Shown here one piece after another: positions 9,038 to 20,424 of a stretch of DNA of 64,000 nucleotides. A program made the position numbers and the translations under genes. The DNA comes from DASSUW01 sp963730535 (GTDB taxonomy: Bacteria; Actinomycetota; Thermoleophilia; Solirubrobacterales; Solirubrobacteraceae). Every line of letters starts with the position of its first letter. Position 1 is the stretch's first letter. Where the stretch lies: the NCBI GenBank assembly GCA_963730535.1, contig CAVSRU010000005.1, positions 62,001 to 126,000 on the forward strand, read 5' to 3'. The notes below the pieces were generated by a model. That model was not told where the DNA came from. It did no database searches and saw only the letters and a program-made list of their open reading frames with translations.

Positions 9038-9760
9038 GTGGGCTCCAGCCTGAAGACCGAAGGCATCGTCCTCCGCAGCCTCCGCTACGGGGAGGCCGAC
9101 CGCATCCTGCACCTCTATACCCCGGATCGCGGAAGGGTGAGCGCGATCGCCAAGGGAGTGAGGCGGGCGCGCTCGCGCTTCGGTGGCCGGCTCGAGCCCT
9201 TCTTCCGGCTCAACCTCGTCCTCTACGAAGGCCGGAGCGACCTGCTGACGGTCACGAGCGCGGAGACGATCGCGGGCCATCCGCGGCTGCGGGAGGACGC
9301 GGGAGCCCTCGACGGCGCGGCCCGCGCCTGTGAGGCGGTCGCCCGCGTGTTCGACGACGGCGACCCGCACCGCGGCGTCTACCACCTGCTCGCCAACGAG
9401 CTGACGCTGCTCGACCGCCACCCCGACCTCGCCGGGCGGCCCAACGCCCTCGCCTTCCGCCTCAAGCTGCTGCTGGCAGCCGGCTTCGCACCCCAGCTCG
9501 GCGCCTGCGCCTCCTGCGGCGAGCACGAGCACCTCGCGGGCTTCTCCGGCGCCGCCGGGGGCGTCGTGTGCGGGGCGTGCGAGGCGAGCGCGTTCCCGCT
9601 CGACCAGGAGGCCCACGACTTCCTCGTCGCCGCCGTCGGGCGGCCGCTGGCCGAGGCGCCGGACGCCTCCCCGCGGGCGCTCGCCCAGGCCGAGCGGGCG
9701 ATCCTCGAGACGCTCGAGCACCACGCGCACCTGCGCCTCCGCCCCGTCGGCCGGGGATAG
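9038..9760 (+). CDS. recO: DNA repair protein RecO
   Basis: RecO loads RecA on SSB-coated single-stranded DNA in the RecFOR pathway. The 240-residue protein has the N-terminal OB fold (KTEGIVLRSLRYGEADRILHLYTP) and the C-terminal helical domain with a four-Cys zinc site (CASCGEHEHL and VVCGAC). GTG 9038 gives MGSSLKTEGIVL. Only 20 bp separate it from the divergent glutaredoxin start, so any promoter must lie in or next to that gene. Its TAG stop forms the first bases of the -10 box of ppdK. Confidence 0.94.
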   Translation: MGSSLKTEGIVLRSLRYGEADRILHLYTPDRGRVSAIAKGVRRARSRFGGRLEPFFRLNLVLYEGRSDLLTVTSAETIAGHPRLREDAGALDGAARACEAVARVFDDGDPHRGVYHLLANELTLLDRHPDLAGRPNALAFRLKLLLAAGFAPQLGACASCGEHEHLAGFSGAAGGVVCGACEASAFPLDQEAHDFLVAAVGRPLAEAPDASPRALAQAERAILETLEHHAHLRLRPVGRG

Positions 9761-9763
9761 GAT
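9758..9763 (+). promoter_or_regulatory. -10 box of ppdK overlapping the recO stop
   Basis: TAGGAT; its first three bases are the recO stop codon. Nine bases later is the ATG of ppdK (9773), fitting a leaderless transcript. Confidence 0.45.
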
Positions 9764-9772
9764 CGCGCCCAC

Positions 9773-12379
<2,607 letters not shown>

Positions 12380-12412
12380 CACCCGGCCACACGCGCCGAG
12401 TCGCCGGTCACA

Positions 12413-13393
12413 ATGACTCCAGTGCTCGTCGCCGACGACTATGCCGCTCGCATCCAGGCCTGGGAGGAGGCGCACCTCTCCCCGCTGGCCGCCCGCTCGT
12501 ACCCGGCAGACCGCGCAGTCGAGGAGCCGGACTGCGGGCTGCGCACCCCGTTCCAGCGCGACCGCGACCGGATCGTGCACTCGAAGGCGTTCCGGCGGCT
12601 CAAGCACAAGACCCAGGTCTTCGTGGCCCCGGAGGGCGACCACTACCGCACGCGGCTCACCCACACGCTCGAGGCGACGCAGATCTCCCGCACGGTCGCC
12701 CGTGCGCTGCGCCTCAACGAGGACCTGACGGAGGCGATCGGCCTCGGGCACGACGTCGGCCATCCGCCGTTCGGGCATATCGGCGAGGGGGTGCTGGACG
12801 CCTGCGGGCGCGAGCGCTTCGGCCGTGGCTTCCGGCACAACGAGCATTCGCTGCGGGTGGTCGAACCGCTCAACCTCACGGCCGCGGTGCGGGACGGCAT
12901 CCTGCGCCACTCGAGCGGGGCGGGCGAGCCGGCCACGCTCGAGGGAAAGATCGTGCGGCTGGTGGACCGCATCGCCTACATCAACCACGACATCGACGAC
13001 GCGCTGAGGGCGGGAGTGCTCTCCCTCGGCGAGCTGCCGCGGGCGGAGATCGCCGTCCTCGGCGAGACCGGCTCGGCGAGGATCGACCGGCTCGTGCACG
13101 ACCTCGTGGAGCACTCCGAGCGGGCGGGGGACATCGTGCAGGGCGCCGAGGTCGGCGCCGCGATGCTCCGCCTGCGCACGTTCATGTTCGATCACGTGTA
13201 TCTGGGGCCGGCGGCGCGCGCCGAGCACGCCAAGATCGAGCGCGTGCTGCGGGGCCTGTTCGACTGGTACTGCGCCCATCCGGAGGAGCTGCCGGACGGC
13301 GGGAACGTGATCGACCACCTCGCGGGGATGACCGACCGCTACGCGATCCGCGCCTGGTCGGAGCGGTTCGTGCCGCAGGGTCTCGCGGTCTGA
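12413..13393 (+). CDS. dgt: Deoxyguanosinetriphosphate triphosphohydrolase-like protein
   Basis: HD-superfamily dNTP triphosphohydrolase (Dgt type 2, 326 residues). HD-domain ligands are visible in RLTHTLEATQISRT, GLGHDVGHPPFGH and the distal DRIAYINHDIDDAL. The N-terminal FRRLKHKTQVF motif is diagnostic of this family, which normally precedes dnaG in actinobacteria, as here. ATG 12413 is used; GTG 12422 is an alternative because CACAAT lies seven bases before it. The stop and dnaG start overlap as TGATG. Confidence 0.93.
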   Translation: MTPVLVADDYAARIQAWEEAHLSPLAARSYPADRAVEEPDCGLRTPFQRDRDRIVHSKAFRRLKHKTQVFVAPEGDHYRTRLTHTLEATQISRTVARALRLNEDLTEAIGLGHDVGHPPFGHIGEGVLDACGRERFGRGFRHNEHSLRVVEPLNLTAAVRDGILRHSSGAGEPATLEGKIVRLVDRIAYINHDIDDALRAGVLSLGELPRAEIAVLGETGSARIDRLVHDLVEHSERAGDIVQGAEVGAAMLRLRTFMFDHVYLGPAARAEHAKIERVLRGLFDWYCAHPEELPDGGNVIDHLAGMTDRYAIRAWSERFVPQGLAV

Positions 13394-15168
13394 TGGCGCG
13401 CTATACGCAGGACTCGCGGGAGCGCGTCCGCGACGCGGTGGACTTCGAGGAGCTCGTGGGCGCCCGCACCGAGCTCAAGCGAGCCGGCGTGCGGCGGCTG
13501 CAGGGTCTGTGCCCGTTCCACGACGAGCGAACGCCCTCGTTCGGCATCGACCCGGTGGAGAAGCTCTACCACTGCTTCGGGTGCGGCGTGGGCGGCGACG
13601 TGTTCTCGTTCGTGATGGAGACCGAGGGGCTCGACTTCGCGGGCGCCCTCGAGTCGCTCGCCGACCGCTACGGGGTCGAGCTCGAGCGCGAGGCCGAGGA
13701 TCCCGCCGCGGCCGCCCGCCGCGAGCGGACGGACCGGCTGCTGGCGCTGCTCGAGCGGACGGCGGCGTACTACGTCCGCGTGCTGTGGGAGAGCCCTGAG
13801 GCCGCCGCCGCGCGCGAGTACCTGGCCGGCCGGGGGCTGGAGGAGGGCGCCCTGCGCGAGTTCCGGGTCGGCTTCTCTCCCGGCGCCTTCGACCGCGTGG
13901 TGGGGGCCTCCGAGCGCGCGGGCTACCGGCCCGAGGAGCTGCTCGCCTCCGGGCTGGCGTCGCGGCGCCGGGACGGCCGCGGCCTGATCGACCGCTTCCG
14001 CGGCCGGATCATGTTCCCGCTGTGCGACGAGCGGGGCCGGGTGCTCGGCTTCGGCGCCCGGGCGCTGCGGCCGGACGATCAGCCCAAGTACCTGAACTCG
14101 TCCGACAACGACGTGTTCCACAAGGGCGAGCTGCTGTACGGCGCCGACCTCGCCCGCGCGGCGGCGGCGAAGGCGGGGCGCGTGGTGCTCGTGGAGGGAT
14201 ACACCGACGCGGTCGCACTGCGGCAGGCGGGCGTCGCCGAGGTGGTCGGCTCGATGGGCACGGCGCTTACCGAGCGCCAGGTCTCCGCGCTGGCCAGGCT
14301 GGCTCCGGCCGCCCTGTTCTGCCAGGACCCCGACGCCGCCGGGCAGGAGGCGGTCTCGCGCAGCGTGACGGCGCTGCGCGACGTCAACCGCTCCCGGGCC
14401 GGGCGAGGCGTCGAGTTCAAGATCGTCCGCCTGCCGGCCGGCTCCGACCCGGCCGACGTCGTACAGCGCGACGGCGCCGACGCCCTGCGCGAACTGCTCG
14501 ACCGGGCGGTGCCGATCGCGCGGTTCGAGGTCGAGCGGGCGCTCGAGCGAGGCGAGACGAAGACCGCCGAGGGCCGCGACCGGGCGCTCGAGGACGCCGC
14601 CGCCGCCATCCGGCCGCTCCCGCCGAGCGTGGTCCGCGACGAGCTCGTGCAGCTCGCCGCCGGCCGTCTCGGGTTGAGCGAGAGCCTCGTCGCCTCCGCG
14701 CTCGCCAGCCGGCGGCCCGATCCGTCGCCGAGATCGTCCGAGCGCGCCGGGGCGAACGGCGCCCGCGCGGCGCTCGACCGCCGCGAGCAGTCCGAGCGGG
14801 CCTTCCTGGCGCTGTGCCTGGCGCTGCCGGAGGAGGGCGAGGCGCGGCTCGCGGCCGCGGACCTCGACGAGCTGTTCTCCGCCCCGGCGACCCGCCGCGC
14901 CGCCGAGTACCTCCGTGGCCGCCTGCGCTCGCCCGCGGGTGAGCTGCCGGCCGGCGACGAGCCGCTCGCCCGCCTCGTCGCCGAGCTCGTGATCCGCGCC
15001 GGCCAGCTCGACGCGACCCCGGGGAAGCTCGAGCTCGAGGCCCTCCAGCTCGACCTCCACAACCTCGACCGCCGGCTCGCCGCAGCCCGCAGCGACGGCC
15101 ACGACACACTGCCGCTCGCCACCGAGCGACAGGTCGTGCTCGACAAGATCCGCCACCGCCTGAGCTGA
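13393..15168 (+). CDS. dnaG: DNA primase
   Basis: Synthesises RNA primers for replication. The 591-residue protein has the CHC2 zinc finger (CPFHDERTPSF and YHCFGCGVGGDVFSF, residues ~40-75), the RNA polymerase core with the Toprim motif (VVLVEGYTDAVAL, then QDPDAAGQEA), and a C-terminal helicase-binding region. The ATG overlaps the dgt stop (TGATG). A much longer open frame extends upstream through dgt and ppdK, but that is a shadow frame. tRNA-Asn follows 60 nt after the stop. Confidence 0.96.
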   Translation: MARYTQDSRERVRDAVDFEELVGARTELKRAGVRRLQGLCPFHDERTPSFGIDPVEKLYHCFGCGVGGDVFSFVMETEGLDFAGALESLADRYGVELEREAEDPAAAARRERTDRLLALLERTAAYYVRVLWESPEAAAAREYLAGRGLEEGALREFRVGFSPGAFDRVVGASERAGYRPEELLASGLASRRRDGRGLIDRFRGRIMFPLCDERGRVLGFGARALRPDDQPKYLNSSDNDVFHKGELLYGADLARAAAAKAGRVVLVEGYTDAVALRQAGVAEVVGSMGTALTERQVSALARLAPAALFCQDPDAAGQEAVSRSVTALRDVNRSRAGRGVEFKIVRLPAGSDPADVVQRDGADALRELLDRAVPIARFEVERALERGETKTAEGRDRALEDAAAAIRPLPPSVVRDELVQLAAGRLGLSESLVASALASRRPDPSPRSSERAGANGARAALDRREQSERAFLALCLALPEEGEARLAAADLDELFSAPATRRAAEYLRGRLRSPAGELPAGDEPLARLVAELVIRAGQLDATPGKLELEALQLDLHNLDRRLAAARSDGHDTLPLATERQVVLDKIRHRLS

Positions 15169-15181
15169 CCAAGAGGGCCGC

Positions 15182-15187
15182 TACACT
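15182..15187 (+). promoter_or_regulatory. -10 box for tRNA-Asn
   Basis: TACACT, 41 bases before the mature tRNA-Asn 5' end, in the short gap after dnaG. No convincing -35 box at the proper distance. Confidence 0.35.
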
Positions 15188-15228
15188 CCGGCCAATCGCG
15201 GCCGATCACCAGGCCACGGCAGCTCCGG

Positions 15229-15301
<73 letters not shown>

Positions 15302-15485
15302 CTTCGGGCGCCGGCTTCGCCGGGTCATGCGGCTTGCAACTCGGCGCGGGAGCGTAGTAGCCTGCGCAGCGCCATCGTGCTCCGCGTGAGCGAGGCGCGA
15401 GGGTCCAGAGGTACGACGAGGCCCGGAGGCTGCAGAACGCGGCGCTTCGCGAACCGTCGGTGTGGTCAGCTTGTACGGAGGAAAC

Positions 15486-15857
15486 GTGTCTCGCGGTATG
15501 AACGTCAGCGATCTCGACGATCAGCGCGCTGTCAATCGACACAGGCCCGAGTTGCGCCTTGTCGTATCGGAGCATGCCGCGGGGACGCTGGTGGTCCCTC
15601 AGGGAGAGTTGGACCTTGGCACGGCGCAGGATCTCGAAGCCGTGCTGGCGACGCGGTCGGGCCGCGTGGTGGTCGACCTGCGCGAGCTGAGCTTCATCGA
15701 CCTCACGGGCCTGCGGGTGCTGCTGGATGCCGACGCGCGTTCGCGCCAGGACGGCATGAACCTCCGCTTCATCCCGGGCCCGCAGGTGCGGCGCCTGTTC
15801 GAGCTTGCGGAGCTGCCCGACCCGCTGGTGTACGTGGAACCTCGGTCGACGTCGTAG
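15486..15857 (+). CDS. STAS-domain anti-sigma factor antagonist
   Basis: A 123-residue single-domain STAS protein of the SpoIIAA/anti-anti-sigma type: GELDLGTAQDLEAVL, VVVDLRELSFIDLTGLRVLLDA, LRFIPGPQVRRLFELA. Such proteins normally sequester an anti-sigma kinase until phosphorylated. The usual phospho-acceptor motif D-S-[ST]-G reads D-L-T-G, so the standard Ser is Leu and only the following Thr remains. GTG 15486 was chosen because GGAGG (15477-15481) lies four bases upstream; ATG 15498 is the alternative. No anti-sigma kinase is adjacent. The MpsC-family gene follows 126 nt later. Confidence 0.85.
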   Translation: MSRGMNVSDLDDQRAVNRHRPELRLVVSEHAAGTLVVPQGELDLGTAQDLEAVLATRSGRVVVDLRELSFIDLTGLRVLLDADARSRQDGMNLRFIPGPQVRRLFELAELPDPLVYVEPRSTS

Positions 15858-15983
15858 TCAGGGCGGGGCGACCTGCGAGACTCCCTCCCTGCAGGTCAGT
15901 AGCTCGCGCTCCGGCTGTTCGCCGTCTTCCTCCTACCTCAGCGCGGGGCGTATGCCCAGAGGGAGGCGAGGAAGGGGCCGGTC

Positions 15984-16379
15984 ATGGGCCCCGAGATAGA
16001 AGCTGGACGTGTGCAGGACGGTGGCTCGCTCGCCTCCGCGATCTCGAATTCCGTCAGGCAGCTGGTCGCCGACTACACCGGCCGCGGCCCGACACGCGCG
16101 CGGACGAGCATCCGCGACAACCTCGTCGTCGTGCTCCTGGAGGACACGTTGACCAAGGGCGAGCGCCGCCTCGTGGCCCAGGGCCGCGACATCCGCGTTC
16201 TCGACTACCGCGCCGAGTTTCAGGCAGCCATGCGGGAGGACGCGATCGCCAGCATCGAGGAGCTCACCGGCCGCAAGGTGACGGCCTTCATGAGCGCCAA
16301 CCACATCGATCCCGACCTCGCCGCCGAGCTCTTCGTGCTCGCGCCCGATGGCGAGGCGGCCTCGAGCGACGGCAGCTGA
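15984..16379 (+). CDS. DUF2294/MpsC-family protein
   Basis: A 131-residue protein matching DUF2294, named MpsC for its link to a membrane-potential-generating system in Staphylococcus. The core is recognisable: SVRQLVADYTGRGPTRAR, LVVVLLEDTLTKGERRL and FMSANHIDPDLAAELFVL. It has no membrane segment or signal peptide. AGGAAGGGG precedes ATG 15984. Its function here is unknown. In other bacteria such genes often lie near signalling proteins, and here it lies between a STAS protein and a membrane protein. Confidence 0.75.
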   Translation: MGPEIEAGRVQDGGSLASAISNSVRQLVADYTGRGPTRARTSIRDNLVVVLLEDTLTKGERRLVAQGRDIRVLDYRAEFQAAMREDAIASIEELTGRKVTAFMSANHIDPDLAAELFVLAPDGEAASSDGS

Positions 16380-16397
16380 TCAACGCGTCACCGGAAC

Positions 16398-17711
16398 ATG
16401 GGCAGTCAGGACCGACGCAGACGAAGCCGGTCCGGCCGGCTTGTGGACGCGCTCGTGTGGGGTGCGGCGCTCGGGGCGGCGGCCGGCGCGGTGCTCGGGG
16501 AGTCGATCGACGCGGTCGGAGCCGGAGTGGGCGCGCTGATCGGCGTGCTGCTGTACGCGCCCGCGGAGGTGTTCACGAGTATGAGCCGGGGGGTCGGCGA
16601 GGTGAAGCCGATCTGGCAGCGCATAATCAGCAGCGCGCTGCTGATGGCGCTGTTCGGCTGGCTGCTGGGCCTGATCGGTCTGGACGACGCCCTGCTGACC
16701 GCCATCGTGAGCGGGGCTCTCCTCGGCCTGCTCGGGCTGCGCCCGTTGAAGCTTGCCCTCGGGCTGTTGGTCGGAGCGGCCATGGGCGTGCTGTTCCAGG
16801 CGCTCGACTCCGACGTCGAGCCGGCGCTCGTCGCGGCGTCGGTGGCGATCGTCTATCGCGTGATCGCGGCGATCGCCTACCGCAACCGACCGCTGGTCCG
16901 CGTGATGGCCGAGGAGGTGCCGGCGTCCGAGCTGCGCTATGTCGTGCCCTTCGAGGCCCGCACGCGGTACGTCGGGGCGGACTACGTCCAGCAGCTCGCG
17001 AAGGTCCGCGGCGGGACCTTCCGGCGCAACCCGCCCGACGTCGGAATCCTCGCCTCGCTCAACAGCCTGAGCGGCCCGGACTTCGATGCCGGCCGCGTGC
17101 ACCCGCTGATCCGCGAGTTCTACGAGCACACCAGTCGCTTCCGGCTCTCGATCATCCCCGAGTGGCGGCGCTGGATGAAACCCGGCTACGAGATCTTCAA
17201 GCGACTGGTGGCGCAGCCCCTCGGCCAAGCGGCGATCCCGTCCAACATCGACGAAGCCCAACGAGGGATGGTCAGCACGATCGACACCATCGACCTCGAC
17301 GACGACGACGAGATCGACGTCCGCGGCTGGATCCGCACGTTCGCGGACACAGGAAAGCCGATCTACGTCGGCATCTATACGACCTTCAGACACGACGACC
17401 GCGGCTACGTGAGCGTCGGCTTCCCGATCCCCAGCGCGAACTTCACCGCCACGCTGGAGCCCCGCAACACCGGCGCGCACGACCTCGTGCTGACGTCGCG
17501 TAGCGAACTCCCGTTTCCCGGCCACTACCTGAGCTCCGTCGACAGCGAACGCGATGCCCTGACCGTTCTCAAGCTGCTCTCCTTCCAGGAGGAGATCTTC
17601 GTGTCCGTCGCCGACGGCGAACTGAAGACCGACCACAGCTTCTACCTGGCCGGACAGCGCTTCCTGACCCTTCACTACGAGATCGAACGCCTCGCGGGCG
17701 AGCCCGCGTGA
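16398..17711 (+). CDS. Unrecognised membrane protein with soluble C-terminal domain
   Basis: 437 residues. An Arg-rich N-terminus is followed by a Gly/Ala-rich hydrophobic region (about residues 18-150) with several predicted membrane segments. A soluble domain follows with notable aromatic and charged segments (LIREFYEHTSRFRLSIIPEW, WRRWMKPGYEIFKRLVAQPL, YVGIYTTFRHDDRGYVSVGF). I cannot assign a family. It begins 18 nt after the MpsC-family gene, so the two may be coexpressed. Codon use is typical of the genome. Confidence 0.7.
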   Translation: MGSQDRRRRSRSGRLVDALVWGAALGAAAGAVLGESIDAVGAGVGALIGVLLYAPAEVFTSMSRGVGEVKPIWQRIISSALLMALFGWLLGLIGLDDALLTAIVSGALLGLLGLRPLKLALGLLVGAAMGVLFQALDSDVEPALVAASVAIVYRVIAAIAYRNRPLVRVMAEEVPASELRYVVPFEARTRYVGADYVQQLAKVRGGTFRRNPPDVGILASLNSLSGPDFDAGRVHPLIREFYEHTSRFRLSIIPEWRRWMKPGYEIFKRLVAQPLGQAAIPSNIDEAQRGMVSTIDTIDLDDDDEIDVRGWIRTFADTGKPIYVGIYTTFRHDDRGYVSVGFPIPSANFTATLEPRNTGAHDLVLTSRSELPFPGHYLSSVDSERDALTVLKLLSFQEEIFVSVADGELKTDHSFYLAGQRFLTLHYEIERLAGEPA

Positions 17712-17739
17712 CCTCCGCGCCCATCCTGCGTCAACAGCG

Positions 17740-19215
17740 CTAGAAGCCCGGCGGGATCCCGCGCGCCTGGCCCGTTGACCAGCACTCCGTCGCGCCCTTG
17801 CAGCGCCGGTAGCGCTTGAGCGCTGCGCTGAGGCGGGCCTGCTCCTCGCCGGTGAGCAACGGCGCGCGGTTGAAGACCTCGGCGGGGTCCGTGCGGCGGT
17901 CGTAGAACTCGCGGTCGCCGTTCTCGTACTCGACGTACGTGGTGTTCACGGTGCGCAGCGCGCGATAGGAGTTCGGCATCCCCATCTTCCAGCCCTGGAT
18001 GTCAGGGTCGCCGGGAACGACGCTCGCGTGGGCGTGCTCGATCAGCAATGCCCGCCGCCAGCGCTTAGGCGGCGTGCCCGCGATGAACGGCGCGAGTGAG
18101 CGGCCGTTGCGGCGGGCGTCGAGCTTCCGCCCGGCCCAGTCCTCGAAGGTGGGGGCGAGGTCGACCGTGCCGGTCAGGGCGGAGGTGACCGAGCGCTGCG
18201 GCACGGCGGGCCCGACGACGACGAGCGGGACGCGCACGTCGTGGTCGAACGCCGTCCGCTTGCCGAACGTCAGCCGGTGCTGGCCGAGGTGGTAGCCGTT
18301 GTCGGAGCCGAACACGATGTACGTGTTGTCGGCGAGCTTCTCCTTCTTGAGCTTGGCGCGGACGTCGCCGATCAGGTCGTCGAGCGCCTGCACCGAGCGG
18401 GCGCGCCGGCGGTGGTGGCGCAGCAGCCGGTCGTAGAGCTCCAGCGTCAGCGGCGGCCGGACGCCCAGCCAAGTCGGCGGGTTCTCGACCTGCGCGTCGA
18501 AGCCGGGGGCGATCGGCAGCGGGAGGTCCTTGAACATCCAGCGGTGGCGCGGCGCGGCTCGGGCCGGCCGGTGCGGGGCGAAGCTCGAGACATTGAGGAA
18601 GAACGGGCGCTTGCCGCCGTGGATGAACCGCACGGCGCGCCGCGCGAGGACGTCGGTCAGGTAGGCCTTGGCGTTGTGGCCGAAGCGCAGCAGCTTTCCG
18701 TTGTCGAGCATCGTGAACCCGAAGCCGCTGTAGCCCTTGTTCGTCACCAGCCACTCGTCCCAGCCCGGCTCGACGCCGTGCTTGTCCGGCAGGTACTCGT
18801 TCAGGTACTTGCCCATCAGCGCGGTGCGGTAGCCGGCGCGCTGCATCGCGATGCCGACGCTGCGCATCCGCGCCCCTGAGTCGCGGAACCTGCCGTAGCC
18901 GCCATCGGGCCGGGAGTTCGAGAGCACCTTGGTGTTGTGCGGGAACTGGCCCGTGAGGATCGTCGCCCGCGAGCTGCAGCACAGCGAGTCGGCGACCACG
19001 AACTGGTCGAACGTCATGCCCTGGCGCTGCATCTTGCGCACCTGCGGCATGTGCTCGAGGAGGTCCCACGACAGGTCGTCGGCGAGCACGTAGACGATGT
19101 TCGGCGGGCGCTTCTGGGCCGGCGCGGCGACCGCGGCCGGAGCCAGGGCAGCGCCGACCAGCGCGGCCAACGCCACGCAGAGGACTACGAATCGCGTGCC
19201 GTCAGACCCGAGCAC
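17740..19215 (-). CDS. Secreted sulfatase (arylsulfatase A family)
   Basis: Sulfate-ester hydrolase of the alkaline-phosphatase superfamily, ~491 residues with an N-terminal signal peptide (VVLCVALAALVGAALAPAAVA). Metal site NIVYVLADDLSWD; active-site segment ADSLCCSSRATILTGQFPHN, where the first Cys of C-C-S-S-R would become formylglycine (the usual C-x-P-S-R has Pro at the third place); second metal site VFGSDNGYHLGQHRL. GTG 19215 gives the best signal peptide; GTG 19236 is an alternative. It ends 28 nt from the convergent gene at 17711. It is transcribed away from the methyltransferase gene. Confidence 0.88.
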   Translation of the reverse strand: MLGSDGTRFVVLCVALAALVGAALAPAAVAAPAQKRPPNIVYVLADDLSWDLLEHMPQVRKMQRQGMTFDQFVVADSLCCSSRATILTGQFPHNTKVLSNSRPDGGYGRFRDSGARMRSVGIAMQRAGYRTALMGKYLNEYLPDKHGVEPGWDEWLVTNKGYSGFGFTMLDNGKLLRFGHNAKAYLTDVLARRAVRFIHGGKRPFFLNVSSFAPHRPARAAPRHRWMFKDLPLPIAPGFDAQVENPPTWLGVRPPLTLELYDRLLRHHRRRARSVQALDDLIGDVRAKLKKEKLADNTYIVFGSDNGYHLGQHRLTFGKRTAFDHDVRVPLVVVGPAVPQRSVTSALTGTVDLAPTFEDWAGRKLDARRNGRSLAPFIAGTPPKRWRRALLIEHAHASVVPGDPDIQGWKMGMPNSYRALRTVNTTYVEYENGDREFYDRRTDPAEVFNRAPLLTGEEQARLSAALKRYRRCKGATECWSTGQARGIPPGF

Positions 19216-19289
19216 AACCGTCCGGTATGTGAGCACATCGCGCGGCAGAACGTTTCGGTCCCTCAGCAGAAAGCGGTGGGCGCGGCTGC

Positions 19290-19295
19290 TAGGTT
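19290..19295 (+). promoter_or_regulatory. -10 box of the methyltransferase gene
   Basis: TAGGTT seven bases before GTG 19303, fitting a leaderless transcript. Confidence 0.45.
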
Positions 19296-19302
19296 CGCGC
19301 CC

Positions 19303-19905
19303 GTGAGTCCAGAGATCATGCGCCGTTTCCACAACATCGTCCGGCGGACGGGCGTCAAGCCCCAGCGCGCGCTCGAGGTCGGCGGCGTGATGGGCAAGGG
19401 GTCGCTCCTGCGCTTCCCGGAGCTGGCCGGGGCCGAGCGCTTCTGCCTCAACCTCGCGTCGATGCCGAGTGCCGACGGGATCACCTCGATCACCGGCAAC
19501 GCGAACAAGATGGACATGTTCGAGGACGACTCGTTCGACCTCGTGCTCTGCTGCTCGACGCTCGAGCACGACAAGCACTTCTGGCTGTCGGTCGCAGAGA
19601 TGCAGCGCGTCATGCGCCCCGGCGCCCTGCTCGTCATCGGCGTGCCCGGCTACACCAAGCGCGACGACGACGACGGGCGCTCGACCCGCACCTACCGCGT
19701 CCACTACAAGTTCGACTACTACCGCTTCAGCGAGCAGGCGGTGCGCGAGGTGTTCTTCGACGGCATGGAGAACGTCAAGGTGTCCGCCGTCCTCACGCCG
19801 CCGCGCCTGATCGCCCACGGGCGCAAGCCGGGCGGGCGCGACGCTCGCATGGCCGCCGCCGAGGCCGTGCGCGGCCTACGCGGCGCGCTGCCCAGCCGCG
19901 CCTAG
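19303..19905 (+). CDS. Class I SAM-dependent methyltransferase
   Basis: A 200-residue methyltransferase-11-like protein: the SAM-binding glycine loop ALEVGGVMGKGSLL, motif DDSFDLVLCCSTLEHDKHFW and the post-motif strand MRPGALLVIGVPGY. The acceptor is unknown. GTG 19303 follows a TAGGTT -10 box by seven bases; an open frame extends upstream but lies inside the divergent sulfatase gene. Its 3' end overlaps the convergent ParB-like gene by 30 bp. Confidence 0.85.
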   Translation: MSPEIMRRFHNIVRRTGVKPQRALEVGGVMGKGSLLRFPELAGAERFCLNLASMPSADGITSITGNANKMDMFEDDSFDLVLCCSTLEHDKHFWLSVAEMQRVMRPGALLVIGVPGYTKRDDDDGRSTRTYRVHYKFDYYRFSEQAVREVFFDGMENVKVSAVLTPPRLIAHGRKPGGRDARMAAAEAVRGLRGALPSRA

Positions 19906-20424
19906 CTCGACGACGCTCGCCTCGATGCTGGTGGCACCGAGCGCGCGGGCGACGGACACCCGGTGGTGGCCGTCGCGGATGAAGTGCGTCTCGCCGACGC
20001 GGTAGACGGAGATCGCGGGGAGCTCGGCGCCACGGCGGGCGGCGAGCCACATCTGCGTCCAGCGCTCGCGGCTCCACTCCGGCGGGCGGAAGGCGGCGTC
20101 GAACGTCTCGGCCTTGTGGCGGTCGGTCGTGCCGGTGATCGAGTCGATCGCGATCGTCTGCACGCCGAGCCGGCGGTGCGGCGCGACCGCCGCCCAGCCC
20201 TGGTCGTCGGAGAGGTAGGCGAGCGTCCCGGAGCGCCGGCGCGCGAGGCGCCGGTAGGCGCGCTCGGCCTCGATCCGGCTCCCGCCCGCGAAGCCGAGCG
20301 CGCGGTCGATGCCGAGCAGCACGCCGACGAAGCCGAGCAGGAAGCCGCCCAGGCCGCCGACCGCGACGGCCGCGCCGCCGAGCGCCGCGGGGAGGAGGAA
20401 GGGGGAGAGGGCGGCACGTCTCAT
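19876..20424 (-). CDS. ParB/sulfiredoxin-like domain membrane protein
   Basis: 182 residues. The N-terminus has a Gly/Ala-rich hydrophobic stretch (about residues 8-38) that probably spans the membrane. The C-terminal half has the ParB/Srx-like signature VGETHFIRDGHHRVSVARALG together with GVQTIAIDSITGT. Similar DGHHR proteins in actinobacteria are annotated as ParB-like but are not chromosome-partition proteins. Its start overlaps the stop of the upstream glycosyltransferase gene (ATGA), so it is the last gene of that unit. Function unknown. Confidence 0.72.
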   Translation of the reverse strand: MRRAALSPFLLPAALGGAAVAVGGLGGFLLGFVGVLLGIDRALGFAGGSRIEAERAYRRLARRRSGTLAYLSDDQGWAAVAPHRRLGVQTIAIDSITGTTDRHKAETFDAAFRPPEWSRERWTQMWLAARRGAELPAISVYRVGETHFIRDGHHRVSVARALGATSIEASVVELGAAGQRAA

